Assembly (NCBI GenBank): GCA_037577475.1
Contig: CM075184.1
Location: 14,599,094-14,663,093 of the forward strand
DNA from: Chaunax sp. Z400
Taxonomy: Eukaryota > Chordata > Actinopteri > Lophiiformes > Chaunacidae
DNA length: 64,000 bases
Direction of reading: 5' to 3'
The notes under the pieces were generated by a model that was given only the letters and a program-made list of their open reading frames with translations, had not been told where the DNA came from and did no database searches. Position 1 is the first letter of the stretch, and each line of letters opens with the position of its first letter. The translations under genes were made by a program, and so were the position numbers. Of the stretch, positions 33,405 through 47,500 are shown piece after piece.

Positions 33405-33615
33405 AATCTATATATATACACACACATATACGCATACACACATACATGTACACACATATACACATACACATAATATACATATATATATACATACGCATAC
33501 ATACACATACTCATACATATACATATACTGTATATACACACACACATACATAGACATTAATACATACATATGTATACATATACATACATACATATACATA
33601 CATGTATACATATCA
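33405..33615. repeat. CA/TA-rich simple repeat
   Basis: Low-complexity tract of ACACATATACGCATACACA-type repeats about 210 bases long. The cysteine/valine-rich open frame on the minus strand is an artefact of the repeat. Confidence 0.9.
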
Positions 33616-34475
33616 AAATTACAATACATAATAATTCAAATAAATGTTCTTCATGTTCCAAAAGGAGTAGGAAGAAGTTTAAAAACTTTTCTTGTCCCAC
33701 CCCCATTATGTTTACACAGTAAACTTAAACTATGAAACTGAAAAATTCAGTCCAGTTCAATCAACCAACAAAAGAAAACTTGTTCAATACAAGACTTGGT
33801 CTTTGTTGGCCACCGCAGTAACAATTTCAGAAAAACAGTAACGTACTAGCAAAGGTAGGGAAAAAGACTGCAAGCTAGTAAGCATGCATGTGCAGGTTTA
33901 AAAACATTTTTATTGCAAATGTTTCACAAGACAGGAAATACATTTTCACCTATTGGTGAATTCAACCAAATGTAAACCTAACTTTTGTTTGTCTTTAAGA
34001 CAAAATAGACCACCTATTTAAGTAGGGTAGTTCAAATTTAACACACAGTAAGCAAATACTCAAAGGTAAACTTGTTTTTGTTTGTTGCATGAAAAAATGG
34101 CTAAATATTTTAGTTGGTTAGCATGTGACTGAAGAGGAAACATTTACAAGCTCCTCACAGTCATCAGTGAATCATCATTGTCAGTGTTGGACAAGGACAA
34201 ATAAATAACCTGATCAATGACTGTTGAACTCGCCGCGTGCTGCTTACACTAACATAATTAACATAGTTTAAAAGACAGTTTTTGGTAAATAATAGCTTTC
34301 TTCAAAATTTCAATAAGGTCACACGTAACAGATATTGATATTGCATGTCCTTGGATGGTTTTTCAGTTGGTGGAGGCTTTCAAAATGTCAGTGTGGTACA
34401 GCTCACTACAGTTTTTGTGATTTTGTAAAATTGTAATGTGCAATTTGTGCTAAAAGTTTTCTGTTATATTGAATT
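33616..34475. other. Intergenic, nothing recognised
   Basis: AT-rich sequence with no identifiable gene or repeat. Confidence 0.35.
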
Positions 34476-34580
34476 TTAACCCTCCTATTGTGTTCGTTTC
34501 CTGTTAACTAGTTTGGTGTTCCCGGTCAAAAATGACCGCTCCGTTCTAGCTGCTTATAAATCCATAATAATACATATATT
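34476..34580 (+). repeat. Fragment of a TTAA-ended fish repeat (piggyBac-like end?)
   Basis: The sequence TTAACCCTCCTATTGTGTTCG followed by GGTCAAAAATGACCG matches a repeat end common in teleosts, with TTAA as in piggyBac target sites. No matching right end was found nearby, so this is probably a truncated element. Confidence 0.4.
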
Positions 34581-35920
34581 ATCACCTAATGTTGTTTCAT
34601 CTTTTCATCAACTCAAGTCCTTGTGAACATTACAAGTTTTGAACTTCCATTTGATAATTATGGCCAGTAGGCCTCATTGACCTGAGCTCCCATCACTTGG
34701 CCATGCATTTTCCATTAGCTAAAGAACACTTACCTGTTTTTTGTTTTTTTTAATAAATGTATTTATTATATGACTGGCAATGAATGTAAGAGGACACTTT
34801 GGTGAATTAATGTTTTGAGTGATAAGTACATAAGACATAATGGAAGCACAAACTCTAATATGTTCATTGTCAGTGTTAAAAGGACAATAACATTCAATAA
34901 ACAAAATGATTAAATGACTCTGGTAAAACCTCCATCAGTGTGCTCTTGTATGATTACAATACTGTGCATGTTGCCTCTGGTAAAATTCATACCAGATGTG
35001 CACCTTCAAACCATTAACAAATGTTGGCCTAGAGCTTCAGAAATGCCTTAAATGAAGCATTAAAAACCATTAATTTTAACAATTTTATCCACCACCAACA
35101 CCAGAATGGTGCATAAAACAATGTAATGAATGGATTAATTAAAAAATTACTTTAGTACATAAAAAGTTTGCAGTGCACATATTTTAGTAACAAATATAAA
35201 TGAAAGGAAACTTGTTAGACATGAGAGACCACATTTAAAGAAATTATACTTTCTATCTAGCCTACAGCACTTGATGCAGCAGTGTGAATACTCAGTGAGT
35301 GAAGTGCAAAGCTGGGTTACGAAATAAGAACTGTCTTTACAGTCTCTAGATGACACGCATGTATGAGTGGACATGGTCACACTCGTGGCCGGGCAGGTGA
35401 GAGGTTACTCGAGAGATAACAACTACTAACATTACCAAAGGTAATCCACTGACATTACCACAGCCCTTACATACAGCCTGGTCACTCCCTATTAAATCCA
35501 TTGTACTGAAATTGTATGCAATTCACCTGGAGGGCGCTCCCGAGGTCGTCCTCAATGAATGAGAGAGGATGGAGCTGAACAGCTAAAATAATTATTTTCA
35601 CCCATTTGTAGAAAAAAAACAACAACATGTTATGCCTATCTTGCAAATATGTAAGGGCCCTGACACACCAGGACTATAGTCAACCATTGGCCAATGTTTG
35701 GCCATGGGTGAGTGTTGGTCATTCAGCTAAAGGTTAATCAGTCCACAAGAAGAGAAATGGAAGTGATGAAAGCAAGCAAACGGCTGCAGTCATGATAGGA
35801 CAAACAGAAAAGACTCAGGAGCAGAACACAAGCTAGTTGGTCATCAGCCAAACAGACAAACTGGACTGAAAACGTGACCTCCTTGGCGGAGGGAATAAGA
35901 TAATTCGATTTATAGATTAT
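34581..35920. other. Intergenic, nothing recognised
   Basis: AT-rich. A block near 35655-35720 (GGGCCCTGACACACCAGGAC) resembles a common fish repeat. No gene seen. Confidence 0.35.
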
Positions 35921-35924
35921 TTCA

Positions 35925-36297
35925 GTTTGCAGCTGAGTGCGAAGCGGCCAGGATGAGAATCAGCACCTCTAGGTCTGAGGCCATGGTTCTCAGTCGGAAA
36001 AGGGTGGATTGCTCACTCCAGGTCAGGGATTAGTTGCTGCCCCAAGTGGAGGAGTTCAAGTATCTCGGGGTCTTGTTCATGAGTTGGGGAAGAATGGAGC
36101 GGGAGATTGATAGACGGATCGGGGCAGCGTCTGCAGTGATGCGGACTCTGTATCGGTCTGTTGTGGTGAAAAGGGAGCTAAGCTACAAGGCAAAGCTCTC
36201 GATTTACTGCTCAATCTACATTCCTACCCTCACCTATGGTCATGAGCTCTGGGTAATGACCGAAAGAACAAGAAATATTATATATACTGTATATTGA
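35925..36297 (+). mobile_element. LINE reverse transcriptase C-terminal fragment
   Basis: An open block at 36034-36297 encodes VEEFKYLGVLFMSWGRMERE, then IDRRIGAASAVM, LYRSVVVKRELS, KAKLSIYCSIYIPTLTYGHE and LWVMTERTRN. The LTYG.ELW motif and spacing are typical of the end of non-LTR reverse transcriptases. It is preceded by a stop and truncated after the motif, so it is a dead 3' fragment. Confidence 0.85.
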
Positions 36298-38860
36298 CCC
36301 AATAAACTTGAATATAAGAAAAGTAGGTCATGTCATATTCTATCAAATGGATTACACAATAATGGTAAGATCTCTTAATGAACAAGAATTTCTCAGCTTT
36401 CAAGGTGTTGATCAGTGGATTTTTTTTTGTGTGTGCCTTTGGACAGAACTAGGCTTTTTATTTCCCCTTGTGTTCAGATGCCAGGCTAAGCTAAGCTAAT
36501 CTACTGCTGGCATTAGCTATATTTAAAGCTATATGGTACAGATAGGCCCATGAACATGGTATCCATCAACTAAGAAAGCAACTAAGCATATTCCCCAAAA
36601 TGCCAAACTATTTAATTTAATATTTTTAAGGTTTGGCCAGAATATCCGACACAAATTCTGTTTATCTATATTATTTGCACCACAAACGGCTCACACAATG
36701 GTGCCCTCTCAGCTGGCAGCAAAAAACGGTAATAATATTCTCATAGTTGATACAATTAACATTCTCTGCTATTTTCTGTTATCATTTTGCCTGAATGCAT
36801 TACAGATGATGACAAAGAACAAAGCAATATTTGTTTTGGATGATGACTCCTCACAAACAAATGAGGAGGGGGGACATTCTATGAAAAATAAACAATGGAT
36901 GAACACTGTAAAAGGTAACAGGATGATGGGGCAAAGCCATCTATGTCACAGCTTATCACTGCCTTTTCAACCCTGACAAAAGCTGGAGCTGCACCTGGAC
37001 TTTTCACACACTGTACTGTTGACTGTGCATTGTGCACAACATGTGGTAGCACTCTGGTTCTTTGGAGAAGTCAATGGGTGGATGCAAATTTAACCATAAT
37101 TCAAATCCGGTGAGTAAGCACACCTCAGTGTTACACCACGGAGACTATGCTCAGATGCAATCAATTCATTCCAGTGATTCATTGAATGCATCAGAGGATA
37201 TTTATCTAATTAATTTGAAAACAGTGACCCTTTTCATTAATATTAAAACTGTAGATTTAAGAAACTTAGATGTTATTTCCAGAAAGTTCATTTAGTAGAA
37301 ATAGAGTCTACACAAAACTGCATACAGGTGATTCTTCAGACTCACACTTTCTTTTGTTTCTTTTTATTTAATTTATTTATTCTTTTTTTTTTTGCCCAGC
37401 ATCTGTAAGAATTTTGATTGTGAATGTTTTTTTCTGCATTTTAACTTATTTTCAGCCCTTCATTTCTGTAGGTGCATTACTTGTGCTGGATGAAACTGTA
37501 ACAACAACAAAAACATGCATTAGACATATTCAGGAGATAGCTAACAAAAATATCTCAACTAGAGGACTTTATACCTAAAAGAATGCTGTCTCCATCATTT
37601 GGACACATTTCACGAAACCAAACAAAAAAAAGTATAGCTTTAATAATTAAATAGTAAATTGAATGAACTTCTATAGCGCCTTCCTGATCTGACTGACCAC
37701 TCAAATCCCTTTACAACACAAGACTACATTCACCCATTCACACACATATTCATCCAGTGGAACTGGCCGGATTCAGAGCATAAACTGTCACTATGATGTA
37801 AGGCTCAAGCTTACTGTTCCCTTCTGGTGAGTGAAAGCCAAGCTATTCTTCAGTTAATACTAATGTGTTGAGAGTATACGAGTTGGTACCAGAAGCTTAC
37901 AGACAACTCTTGTTGGTGGAGGTGACCGACAGAACAATTTCTGATGCTCTTCATCGGAGATGACCTCAGTCCTAACAGGAGACTCTAAAGTGTGAAACGA
38001 TGCAGCTCCCCTCAGCACCACGGCTCCCCTGTGAAGCAGGTGGAATGGGCTGAGGTAGAGTGAATCCACCAAATATTAGAATTTGCAATAACCATCCACA
38101 GCTTATGGCTGCTTGTTGTCCTAGCTTTTCATAAGTAATCCAGTATCACATTGTATTTTCAAGTCTTGTTACAATAAAGACAAACAAATTGGGGTGTCAG
38201 ATGCCCAAACTTTTTAGCTCCCAAACGATGACAGCGATTGCTACGGCTAACGATAACTATGCTGCCCCCCATATGTTTGGATTTACCTTTGAAATCCTGT
38301 CATATTTTACAGTAGCATGTTTCAAAAACAGTTTCTTTCTTGTAACACATTACACACATTCAGCAGAATCAACACGTCTATTCCAGTATTTTAATTGTTA
38401 AGTCCCAAATGTTACATCTTTTAGCATAGTTTTCTATTAAATTACTCACAAAATGTGATTTGAATGTTTGTTTTTTTTCCTGCCAAGTCTGTTGAGTTCT
38501 TTGAATCTGAGAAATAAATGCGACATTGACTTTTGATCTCATTAAAGAAAGGGAGCCCAGTAACAGGCAATGGCTAAAGTAAGGGTAGCCTGACTGTATG
38601 TGTGGTACAATACACATACATACGTTATGTGATACGAAGGTGAGCACACTGTGGCTATTGTGCTCCTTGTGTGCCTTTACATCCAGGAGTCTGAGCCTGA
38701 TGAAAGCAGGTCTAATCATAATTGTGCAATTGAAGCTCAAGCTCTGCCTTGTGACATCAAAGTCAAAGTGCATCCTGATGGATGCTATTCTTTTCTTTGA
38801 TTCAAATAGATGTAAAATATCAACATGACATCAGTCAATGACAAATAAAATCTTGGGCTT
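36298..38860. other. Intergenic, nothing recognised
   Basis: Low-complexity AT-rich sequence. Open frames such as 36698-36976 (plus) and 38378-38773 (minus) carry no domain I recognise and are not bounded by convincing splice sites in series. Confidence 0.35.
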
Positions 38861-38869
38861 GATAATACA

Positions 38870-40140
38870 AACCAAAAGTCAGACATAAGTCTGATAAGAC
38901 ATCAGTCCCCTGGTAATGACGGAATTACATCTGAATTTTACAAGCTTTTCGCTGAGCTGTTAGCACCATTTCTCCTGAGGGTTTTTGCAGAGAGTATTGC
39001 AAAATCTGAGCTTCCTGCCAGTATGACACAAGGGCTAATCTGTCTAATCCCTAAACCGAAAAAGGATACATTTATGGTTGAAAACTGGAGGCGCATCAGT
39101 TTGCTAAATAATGACGAAACCGTTTGCCAGCATTTTTGCCAAGAGATTTAAAGGTGTTCTAGACTCTATCATAGATGAAAATCAATCAGGGTATATGAGC
39201 TATAGACATATTTTCAATAATATAAGATTGTTTTTTGATCTGATTGATTATTCTGGTCTGATCTCTGAGGACAGCTTTATATTCTTTCTTGACTTTTACA
39301 AAGCCTTGTTTTCCATCGCCTTCAAAAACCTGGTTTTGGTAAGTATTTTTGCAATGCAATGAAAACCCTATATGCTAATGGAAGCAGCTCAGTGAAACTG
39401 AGTGACGGTGCCACTCTGTCCGGCCTCTGTGTACCTCTTCCTGATTGTCGCTCAGATGTTTTGTCACTATATAAAACCCAGTCATTTAGAGGGCATATCT
39501 ATTGCTGGCAGGAAAATAATATTAAGTCAACCGGCGGATGACATGGCTTTATTCCTAAAAAATGCTCTGCAGATAAAACCCGTTATCGAAATGATTAAAA
39601 TCTTTTCTAAAGCTTCAGGTCTCCATTTGAACTTAAATGAATGTGAATTATTTGCTTTAAAAGACAGTGATGTCACCTCAGTCGATGATATCCCTGTTAA
39701 GACTAAGGTCAACTATCACTTATAACAAAAGAGCAATAAGACAGGTGTCCTCTTAATTTCAATCCGGTCATTAAAAAAGCAGTAGCTAAATTCAATCTTT
39801 GGCTACAGAGTGATGTCTCCTTGAAGGGGCATGTCCTCCTGTTCATAGCGGAACGTATTTCCAAGCTGGTCTATATTGTATCCTCCCTCGCTCTTGATAA
39901 CAGAACAGCAAAAAAAAAACCCAAAAAAATAGATGAAATGCTGTTTAACTTTCTGTGGAAAAATTGAACATATTAGAAAATTTGTCATTGTAAATTCAAA
40001 CAAAAATGGTGGTTTGCATTTTTTTTCACCAAAACTTTGCTTTGTGTAACAGAATTTTTTATCAACGATAAAAACTTGAAGGATCAAACGTACGCAATTA
40101 ACTTGCTTCTCTTTCTTGCAAAGCACTATTTACATAAATG
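38870..40140 (+). mobile_element. L1-clade LINE ORF2 fragment, degenerate
   Basis: Blocks in shifting frames match an L1-type reverse transcriptase: SPGNDGITSEFYK near 38905, a LI.LIPK.KKD block near 39036-39066, WRRISLLN near 39088-39111, NQSGY near 39180-39195, and ADDMALFL near 39535 as the catalytic A-D-D box. Sequence after 39600 keeps FSKASGLHLNLNECELFAL. Multiple frame shifts and stops show that it is inactive. Confidence 0.8.
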
Positions 40141-40319
40141 CAAGTTTTCCAACCGAAAGCCATAATTTCTTGTCTTCCACAATGACTTTGAACTGCGCAT
40201 AAAAACTTGTCAGCACTTGCTCTAACAAAAAGGCCTTAAAAACCTAAGTGTGTGCCTCAGGTATAAGCTGTATGTGCCATGAATTCTATGTACTGTGCCT
40301 GAAAGGCATATACACTACA

Positions 40320-40680
40320 TAAAATAGGTTAACATCCAACAGGACAATGTACTCACTGTAATCAACCAGAAACAGTTCAACATGTAATACTAGAATACAA
40401 TAGGTACAAGGAGGAGTGGCAAGAACTGGCAGAAAAGCTAAAAGAAGAGAGACTGGATATGAGGAGATTTATTAAGAAAGATTTCAAAGAAAAGTTTGGG
40501 CGTTATAGTAAATTATTTAAAAGAGACTGGGATAGGAAATAGATTATAGGTAGTTCCCTCCCCCTCCTCCCCCCCTCAGTCTAGCTACTGTTCTACACTC
40601 CTGTCCAGTAGGTGGCGGTAATGCACCGAAAGCTGGTTGCCAACCGCCAACAACAGTCCAAAAGAAGAAGAAGAAGAGGC
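40320..40680 (+). mobile_element. LINE 3' end with GAA tail, upstream of usp8
   Basis: The first part encodes a LINE C-terminal stretch (ETVQHVILE-like, RYKEEWQELAEKLKEERLD). It is followed by the non-coding words CCTGTCCAGTAGGTGGCGGT, AATGCACCGAAAGCTGGTTG and a GAAGAAGAAGAAG tail, which together form a very common fish LINE 3' end. It ends about 825 bases before the usp8 ATG. Confidence 0.8.
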
Positions 40681-41504
40681 GGAACAAGAAATCAGCTGTC
40701 AAAAAAGTGGCTACACTGTAAGCAGCGAATCGGAAAATGTAAATTTGATAATACTGTTATCCCATCAAACAAAAATAGCCATTATATATGTGTCTTGTTT
40801 ACATTTTTCTTCACTACTGAATGTAATTAGCTAACCTAAAGCTTAGCTGGGTGAGTCCAGAGCGTAGCTGCTAACTAATTTAGCTAACCGGCTAGCTCGG
40901 AAGGTAACAAAGCTAAGTTGATATTTGATTTGCTAAAATGTGTTTAAACGACGGGTTGTTTATGCTCTACTTTTGATAAAATGCGTGTTAGCTGCCCAAC
41001 AGGTATCCAGTCAAGACAAATGGTCGCCTAAAACGTTTGCCAGTACTGTTACACTCCCATGTTGTCGTCAAAGTTGACATGTCCTGCGCTAGCTAACTAC
41101 AAACACAAGCTGAATAATATTGGCTAATGCGCTAAGCTTGAGTGCAACAAATTACGATAGATAGATGTACCAGGTAACTTAAAATCGGCTTGTAATATTT
41201 AATACTAACTTATTCTAATCCTGGCCATTTGTAAATGCTACTTGACAGCCGACCGTTTGTTAAAACTAAACTGTTATATCGTGACTGATAATCTTTGAAG
41301 CTAACAGTAACTTATGCTAAATGTTAGCTAACGCTATTTAATTGAGATTATTTTAGCCGTATGAATTTTTGATTGTTTTAGAGGTAGCGTGTATGTACCT
41401 TATTTTGCTATCGCAAACCTTTTACAGAGATGCTCAGAGCTGGTTTACTGTTTGTAAACAGACTGTTTTTCTGCATGTGAGCTCTCACTGATACACCCGC
41501 GAAG
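40681..41504. other. 5' flank of usp8
   Basis: Expected to contain the usp8 promoter and 5' UTR. It is rich in GCTAGC/AGCTAA words. No TATA box was chosen, and a non-coding first exon cannot be placed with confidence. Confidence 0.4.
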
Positions 41505-44500
41505 ATGCCTGCAGTATCTACCGGGGTCAAGGAGCTGTATCTTTCCACATCTCTGGGTGACCTCAACAAAAGGGCTGATATTAAACCGGACAAAACAAGC
41601 ACAAGAAGGTAACGTTAGGTTGAATGTTTACTGGTATCCTAGTATGGCATACAGTAATTATATGACACCAGTAACATAATGAATCCAAAGCATGTGGAAA
41701 ATAAATTGATAACTCAGTGGAAATGTCATCTTGTGTCTGCCTTTCTAATATCATGTAGTTAGGGGTAAGTGCAACAAAGTTCCCAGTCGAATGAAAGTAA
41801 GGTAATTGTAGTATTTTGTTGTCTTGCAGTTTTGTTCAGAGTGCCTGCAAAATCTTCAAAACGGCAGAGGAGTGTCGCCTGGACAGAGATGAGGAGAAAT
41901 CTTACGTTCTGTACATGAAGTATTTAACAGTGTATGACATCATCAAGAGAAGACCAGACTTCAAGCAACAACCGGTAGTTAACAACTGTAAAATTGTTAC
42001 TTCTTTCTGTGTATTTTAATTGACAGTCACTAAATGTGGAATGTTCTTATTCAAAAACTTGAAAAGTGGAAGTCTATCAAGAAATGAATTCATGATTGAC
42101 ACTCTCTTTTTTATTCCAATGTACAAAGGACTATTACATGAACATGCTTGGACCAAACAGCTTTAAAAAAGCCATTGAGGAGGCAGAGAAGCTCTCTGAA
42201 AGCCTTAAACTCAGGTTAGAGGCTTTGGTTGTCTAAAATTGTACACAGCTTATTATGTACTGCACAACCTGCAAGATAGAACATCACAACACAAGTCTGC
42301 AATTTATTTTGTTGTCTATTTCACTTGACTGCTCTTTACATTGTAAACAGGTATGAGGAGGTTGAGGTTCGGAAAAAACTTGAGGAGAAAGAAAGACAAG
42401 ACGAGAAGAAAAGGATGGAGGAGATAACAGAGAAAGAAGGTCGAAGCTCTCCAAAACCATCATCAGCAAACAATAAGGACAGCAAAAAGGTAGATGTGAC
42501 AAATACTAACCATATTGTCATGTTACAGTCAAACCTGGTGACCTGACCACCTTTGCCAGACGACCCTCTGCTCATGACAGCCGCTTGTTCTCAGTCAGCT
42601 TGAATTGACATAAGCATTTAGTGTCCTGTATAAGACGCCCTCTCATCCAATGTGGCCGCGACCAACACGACTGGAGACCACATGTTACCAATCACTGCTG
42701 ATTAAGATCGGGTGGAAAATACTGTGCAAAGTTATTGTTTTCTAGTACTGTATTAAACGCTATACAGTTTATAGCAAGCGGTATAAAGTGTGACTTTTCC
42801 AGGCAACGTTAAGTCATTTTTGATTCCATATGGACAGGAATGCAAGCAAACCAAAGCACACGAAAGTGGAGAAGACCTTTACGCAAGATGAGATCATATG
42901 ATCATATAAACAAGAAACACGCTAGCACATATAATTACGCACAAAAATGTTCAGCTGTGATTGTCATTTACTTTGTACTTTTGTATAGCTTTAAGCACAC
43001 TTGCACTTGCCAGACGTCTTTTTTCTTTAAGAAAACTAAAGCAAATACTGTAAATGAATGGCAAGGTTGTAAGTTATTATTTCTGTCATCATTTAGTTAC
43101 TTTATGTAAGATGAAATCAGAATCCTTTATTTATTAACAAGATTATTGTGTCGGTACCCATTCTGTTTTATGTCTATATTTCAGGTTAAAGGAGAACAGA
43201 ATGAACTTAAGAATTCAACCTCAAAAGGTAAGCAGAGTAACTCAAGAAATAGATTTCCTACCATTATGTTTAATCCTAAACCTGTGAAGTTGTTTTCAGA
43301 TTTCTTCGTTTTGCAGTTGTTTGTCTTACTGTGTGTCGATTCGATGACTTTATCTTATAGCTGCAGTGCCAGCTGGTGGCATCACTGCTGAGAAGCTTTT
43401 CCACATGATGAAGGACCAGACAATTGCCATAATAGTCATGGATGCCCGTAGTCAAAAGGACTTTGAGGAGTCTCACATTCAGGTCCCAGCCCAGACCTGC
43501 ATCTGTGTGCCTGAGGAAGCCATTAGGCCAGGGTGAGAAAGGGGTATTTTAATTTAGTGTTTTTCATGACCTGGCTTTGGTGCTAATATGAATGAATCCT
43601 ATTATCTCAGTTCTCTTGTGAACTCGTTTCCCTTTGTGTCCTTATCTGTAATTATACAGTGAAAGAGTGTCAAACCTGACCTACTGAGTTGAAATGTCTT
43701 GACTTTTTAGAATCACTGTGAATCAGATTGAAGCAAAGCTGCCAGACATATCCAAAGACCACTGGACGCGACGGGGATTTGTGGATTACGTAGTGTTGCT
43801 GGACTGGTTCAGTTCTGTCACTGACCTTAGACTGGGCACCACATTGCAGAGCCTCAAAGACGCCCTCTATAAGGTAACTGTGTGTGCGTATTTGCCTTTG
43901 TGCATTCACCTACATGTGACTCAAGAGTGTGAGTAACAATTTTCCTCTGAGCTAGAGCAAGGCTTCATTCAGACCAAACCAGGTGTTGCAGTGAAAACAT
44001 CTGTTTCCTCGTTCATTTTGAGTGCAGGAATAGGTTGTTTCAGTGTGGGGCACACAGGTTTCCAAAAAAAACCAAAACGCAGTGGCCCTACAGCAAAAGG
44101 TTTTTGTTGCTCCTAAGCAAGCAGCCGTAAACCGATGGTACTCTTCCAATTATGTCTCAGCCTAGAGCCTCACACCCCAGCGCTTATCGCTGTAATGGTC
44201 TGATTTGATCTGAATTAGGCCTAATGGCTTTGCACACTCCACAGTGGGACAGCATCACCATCCTGCGTAGTGAGCCGCTGGTGCTGGAAGGAGGATACGA
44301 GAACTGGTTGTTGTTTTATCCCATGTACACCACCAATGCTAAGGTCCGGCCCCCTAGACAGAATATCGTCAGCACTCCTCCTCAGTGTGAGTATCACCAG
44401 CACAGCATGCAGGTTACAGCTTTGCATTCATTAGTCACTGGACTTGACTTTTTTTTTACCAGGAATTTTGTCAATGCACCTTCTGCTATTTTAAGAAATT

Positions 44501-47500
44501 CTGAAAGCAAATGAATGATAAAGGTATGATGGTCAAAAAACAAAGTGGACTTCATTGTGTCTAAAAGTTTATCAAAATCACAAACATTGTAATATCAGAT
44601 TTACAACAAAAACTGTTTCTGAACATTGTATCTCACATTATGCTCTTCTGAATCAACAAATCAAAGCTATTAAAAACTACATTTTCTTATTATAGACAAC
44701 AAAGTACATTCTTTTTTTCTTTTATTAATTCTTTATTTATTGGCTCTCTCTCCTATATTTACCATGTGGCACATCATGAGCTCAGAACCCACATTCTGCA
44801 CCAGTAGCAGTGTAAATGCTTGCATTACAGCACATACTGTGAAATAACAATGAAAATAAAACAAGAATATATTTAGAAAAGATATTCATCTTGTATTACT
44901 TGTGAGGTGTAGCCAGACTCTTTGGTGTGTTGTTTCTAAGAAAATTACTCTCATAGATTTATTTCCACAGATTGTTGTTTTAATCAATCATTGTCTTTCT
45001 TTCGTTGTCTTTTTCTACAGTGAACTTTAGCTACCCATCCCTAGAGGAAGCAAAGCCTCTGACCCCAACTCAACCGGACCCTGAGGTCACACCAGAGCCT
45101 CAGGAACCCTCTGCTCCTGTGTTTGTCAACGGGGTTGCACCAGTAGAACCCCCAACATCTAAAACCTCCATGCTTACTTACAGGTTGCCAGACACTGTTG
45201 ATACCCCTGTCACAGTCTCCACAAACTCTGGGCTAGACCTTAGTAAGACGGGCCCTGTGGCTGGCACGTCCAGCCAGTCAACTACAACAGTCAAGGTCAT
45301 ACCACAGGTATAGCTATGCTAATAAATAATAGAGCAAAACATTAAGAAATCCATGGGTGTGGAAACATCACTCATGTCTTGTTGTATCCTCCTATTTTTC
45401 TGTCCCAGTTTGACCGAACCAAGAAACCTTCTGTGCGGGTGCTAGACGAGCCCAAGCCCAGCCTGAACGGCTCGGCGAATGACTCCACCCAGAATGGCCC
45501 GATTGTCCCTGACCGCTCTGTCAAACCATCCTTAACCCCTAACATTTCTCTGTCTAAAGAAGAACAAAGTCAGATACACTCTGAGGTGGTGGCAGTGATG
45601 GAGAAGGCAAGGCAAGAGCAGGAGAAACGCAATCAGTTGCGTCGTTTAGAGGACGAGAAACGGGAGAAGGAACAGAAGGAGACGGAGTTGAAAGAAAGGC
45701 TAGAAAAAGAGGAACGAGAGCAGAGGAAGAAAGAGGAGGAGGAGAAAGGACATCAAGAGAAAAAGAAACTGGAACGGCAGAAGGCAGAAGAAGAGGAAGA
45801 CAAAGAGAGCAGGGTGTGGGAGGAGAAAGACAAGAGGGGGAAGGAGCAGAGTTCTGATACACCCTCGAAAAGTATGTCTTTGGACTCGCCTGCTCCCAAC
45901 CACATTGTTAGTGAAATTAAGGTGAGTCATCTCTAGTGTTAACTCACAACTACAGATGGTTCCTTTCACACCTGTGTCCAATGTGTGGGTGTGTAAAGTA
46001 GTACTTTTGTCAATTACAACACAAGCATTCAATGCAACAACAAGCAGGGTTCCATTAATTACCTAGACTGTGGCAACCTGCCAGGTTCCCGCTCATGTCT
46101 TCCGGTGTTTAGTTGCACCTCACAACTATTGCAAGATGGACAGCAATGGATTGACATGCATTATTGAATATAGTCTACAGGTTTATGTTTACATTGTATA
46201 GCACATACCTCTGTAGAACCACCGATTACCAGGCAGCAGAGCCAAAGCTACATTTTATATTTTTTTTAAATGTCCCATTAATGTTATTGTTGATGTGTTA
46301 TAAATGTTATTTATGATGTAGCCTGTTTGCAAGAATGATGCACTGAACTTTAAAATGTGCAGAATCATGCCCCTGGACTCCACTAGAGGAGCCGAGGTCC
46401 ACCCACCATAATGCCACAAAATCCTCTGGGAAAATGCTGCAAAAGGGATCAGATGCTAAAATTAGTAACCCTTTAAGTCTAGGATCTTAAATCTGAGGAC
46501 ACTAATGAAATCCTTTGTCATTATCTTACATTTTAGACAACGAGACCAAACTATCCACATCCATACACATACATAGATCATCAATCTAATGTAATTAACT
46601 TAAGTATTTAAAGCTCTGCTTTGCTCCCGTGAAGCCTCATACTACAGTAAAGTAAATATACAGCCCACAAAACAATTAAGACTAATAATTCAATCACTCT
46701 TTTCATCAGCTGCATATGCAATCCACATATGACCCAGTGACTGCTGGTTATCTGCAACTTTGGTTCTGCACTTTTCCTCTGAACTTTATAGACCGATCAG
46801 ACATGACATAACCACTGACGGGTGAAGTGAATAGCATTAATTATCTCGTTACAGTGGCACCTGTTAGTGAGTGGGATATATCTTATCAAAATCAAGAATG
46901 TTGGCATATGAACCAGACAGTTTTATGGTTTAACAATGCCTGAGATTTCAGAAATACTCCTAACCTTGACGCTCCCCCATAATTATTTTGATTGACAGCT
47001 TTTTACTAGTGAAAGACATTTTGAGACGATCTGCTCAGTCTGAGGCCAATAAACAGAAAATGTCTGCAGACACATCTGCAGGCAGCCTCGTCTGTCAACA
47101 TTGTCGTCGTCAACACATTGTTGTCACCTCTAGTTACTCACATATGTGAGTAGGTTTTTTTTTGTTGTGTTTGATCGCTCAGACTGTCTATTTGGCTTCA
47201 ACTCAGTCGATCAACAAACATGAACAAACATGGAAAAATGTACTTTGAGACCTTTTTAGGAAGGTGGTGAAAATGTAGTGTAGAGCACTGCTACACGTCT
47301 GATGCACCCTGCTACAGATGTTTGCCTAAACTTTCTCAGTTACCATCTTTTCTAAATGTCATATTTCCCCATATTAAATGACAGTAAATCTAATCTAAGA
47401 CGGTTATTGGCCAGGCTTAGATATATTTCATGTTACATGTTTAAGTGAATAATACTTTACTGTTAAATGATATCAGCATTGTACATCAGCCACCCTCCAT

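Noticed and set aside
33405..33615. CRISPR-like or structured repeat array
   Set aside because: The CA/TA tract has no constant repeat-spacer period; it is a simple repeat in a vertebrate genome.
45554..46032. Minus-strand open frames rich in Ser/Leu/Phe opposite usp8 exon 10
   Set aside because: They are shadows of the Glu/Lys-rich coiled coil on the plus strand.
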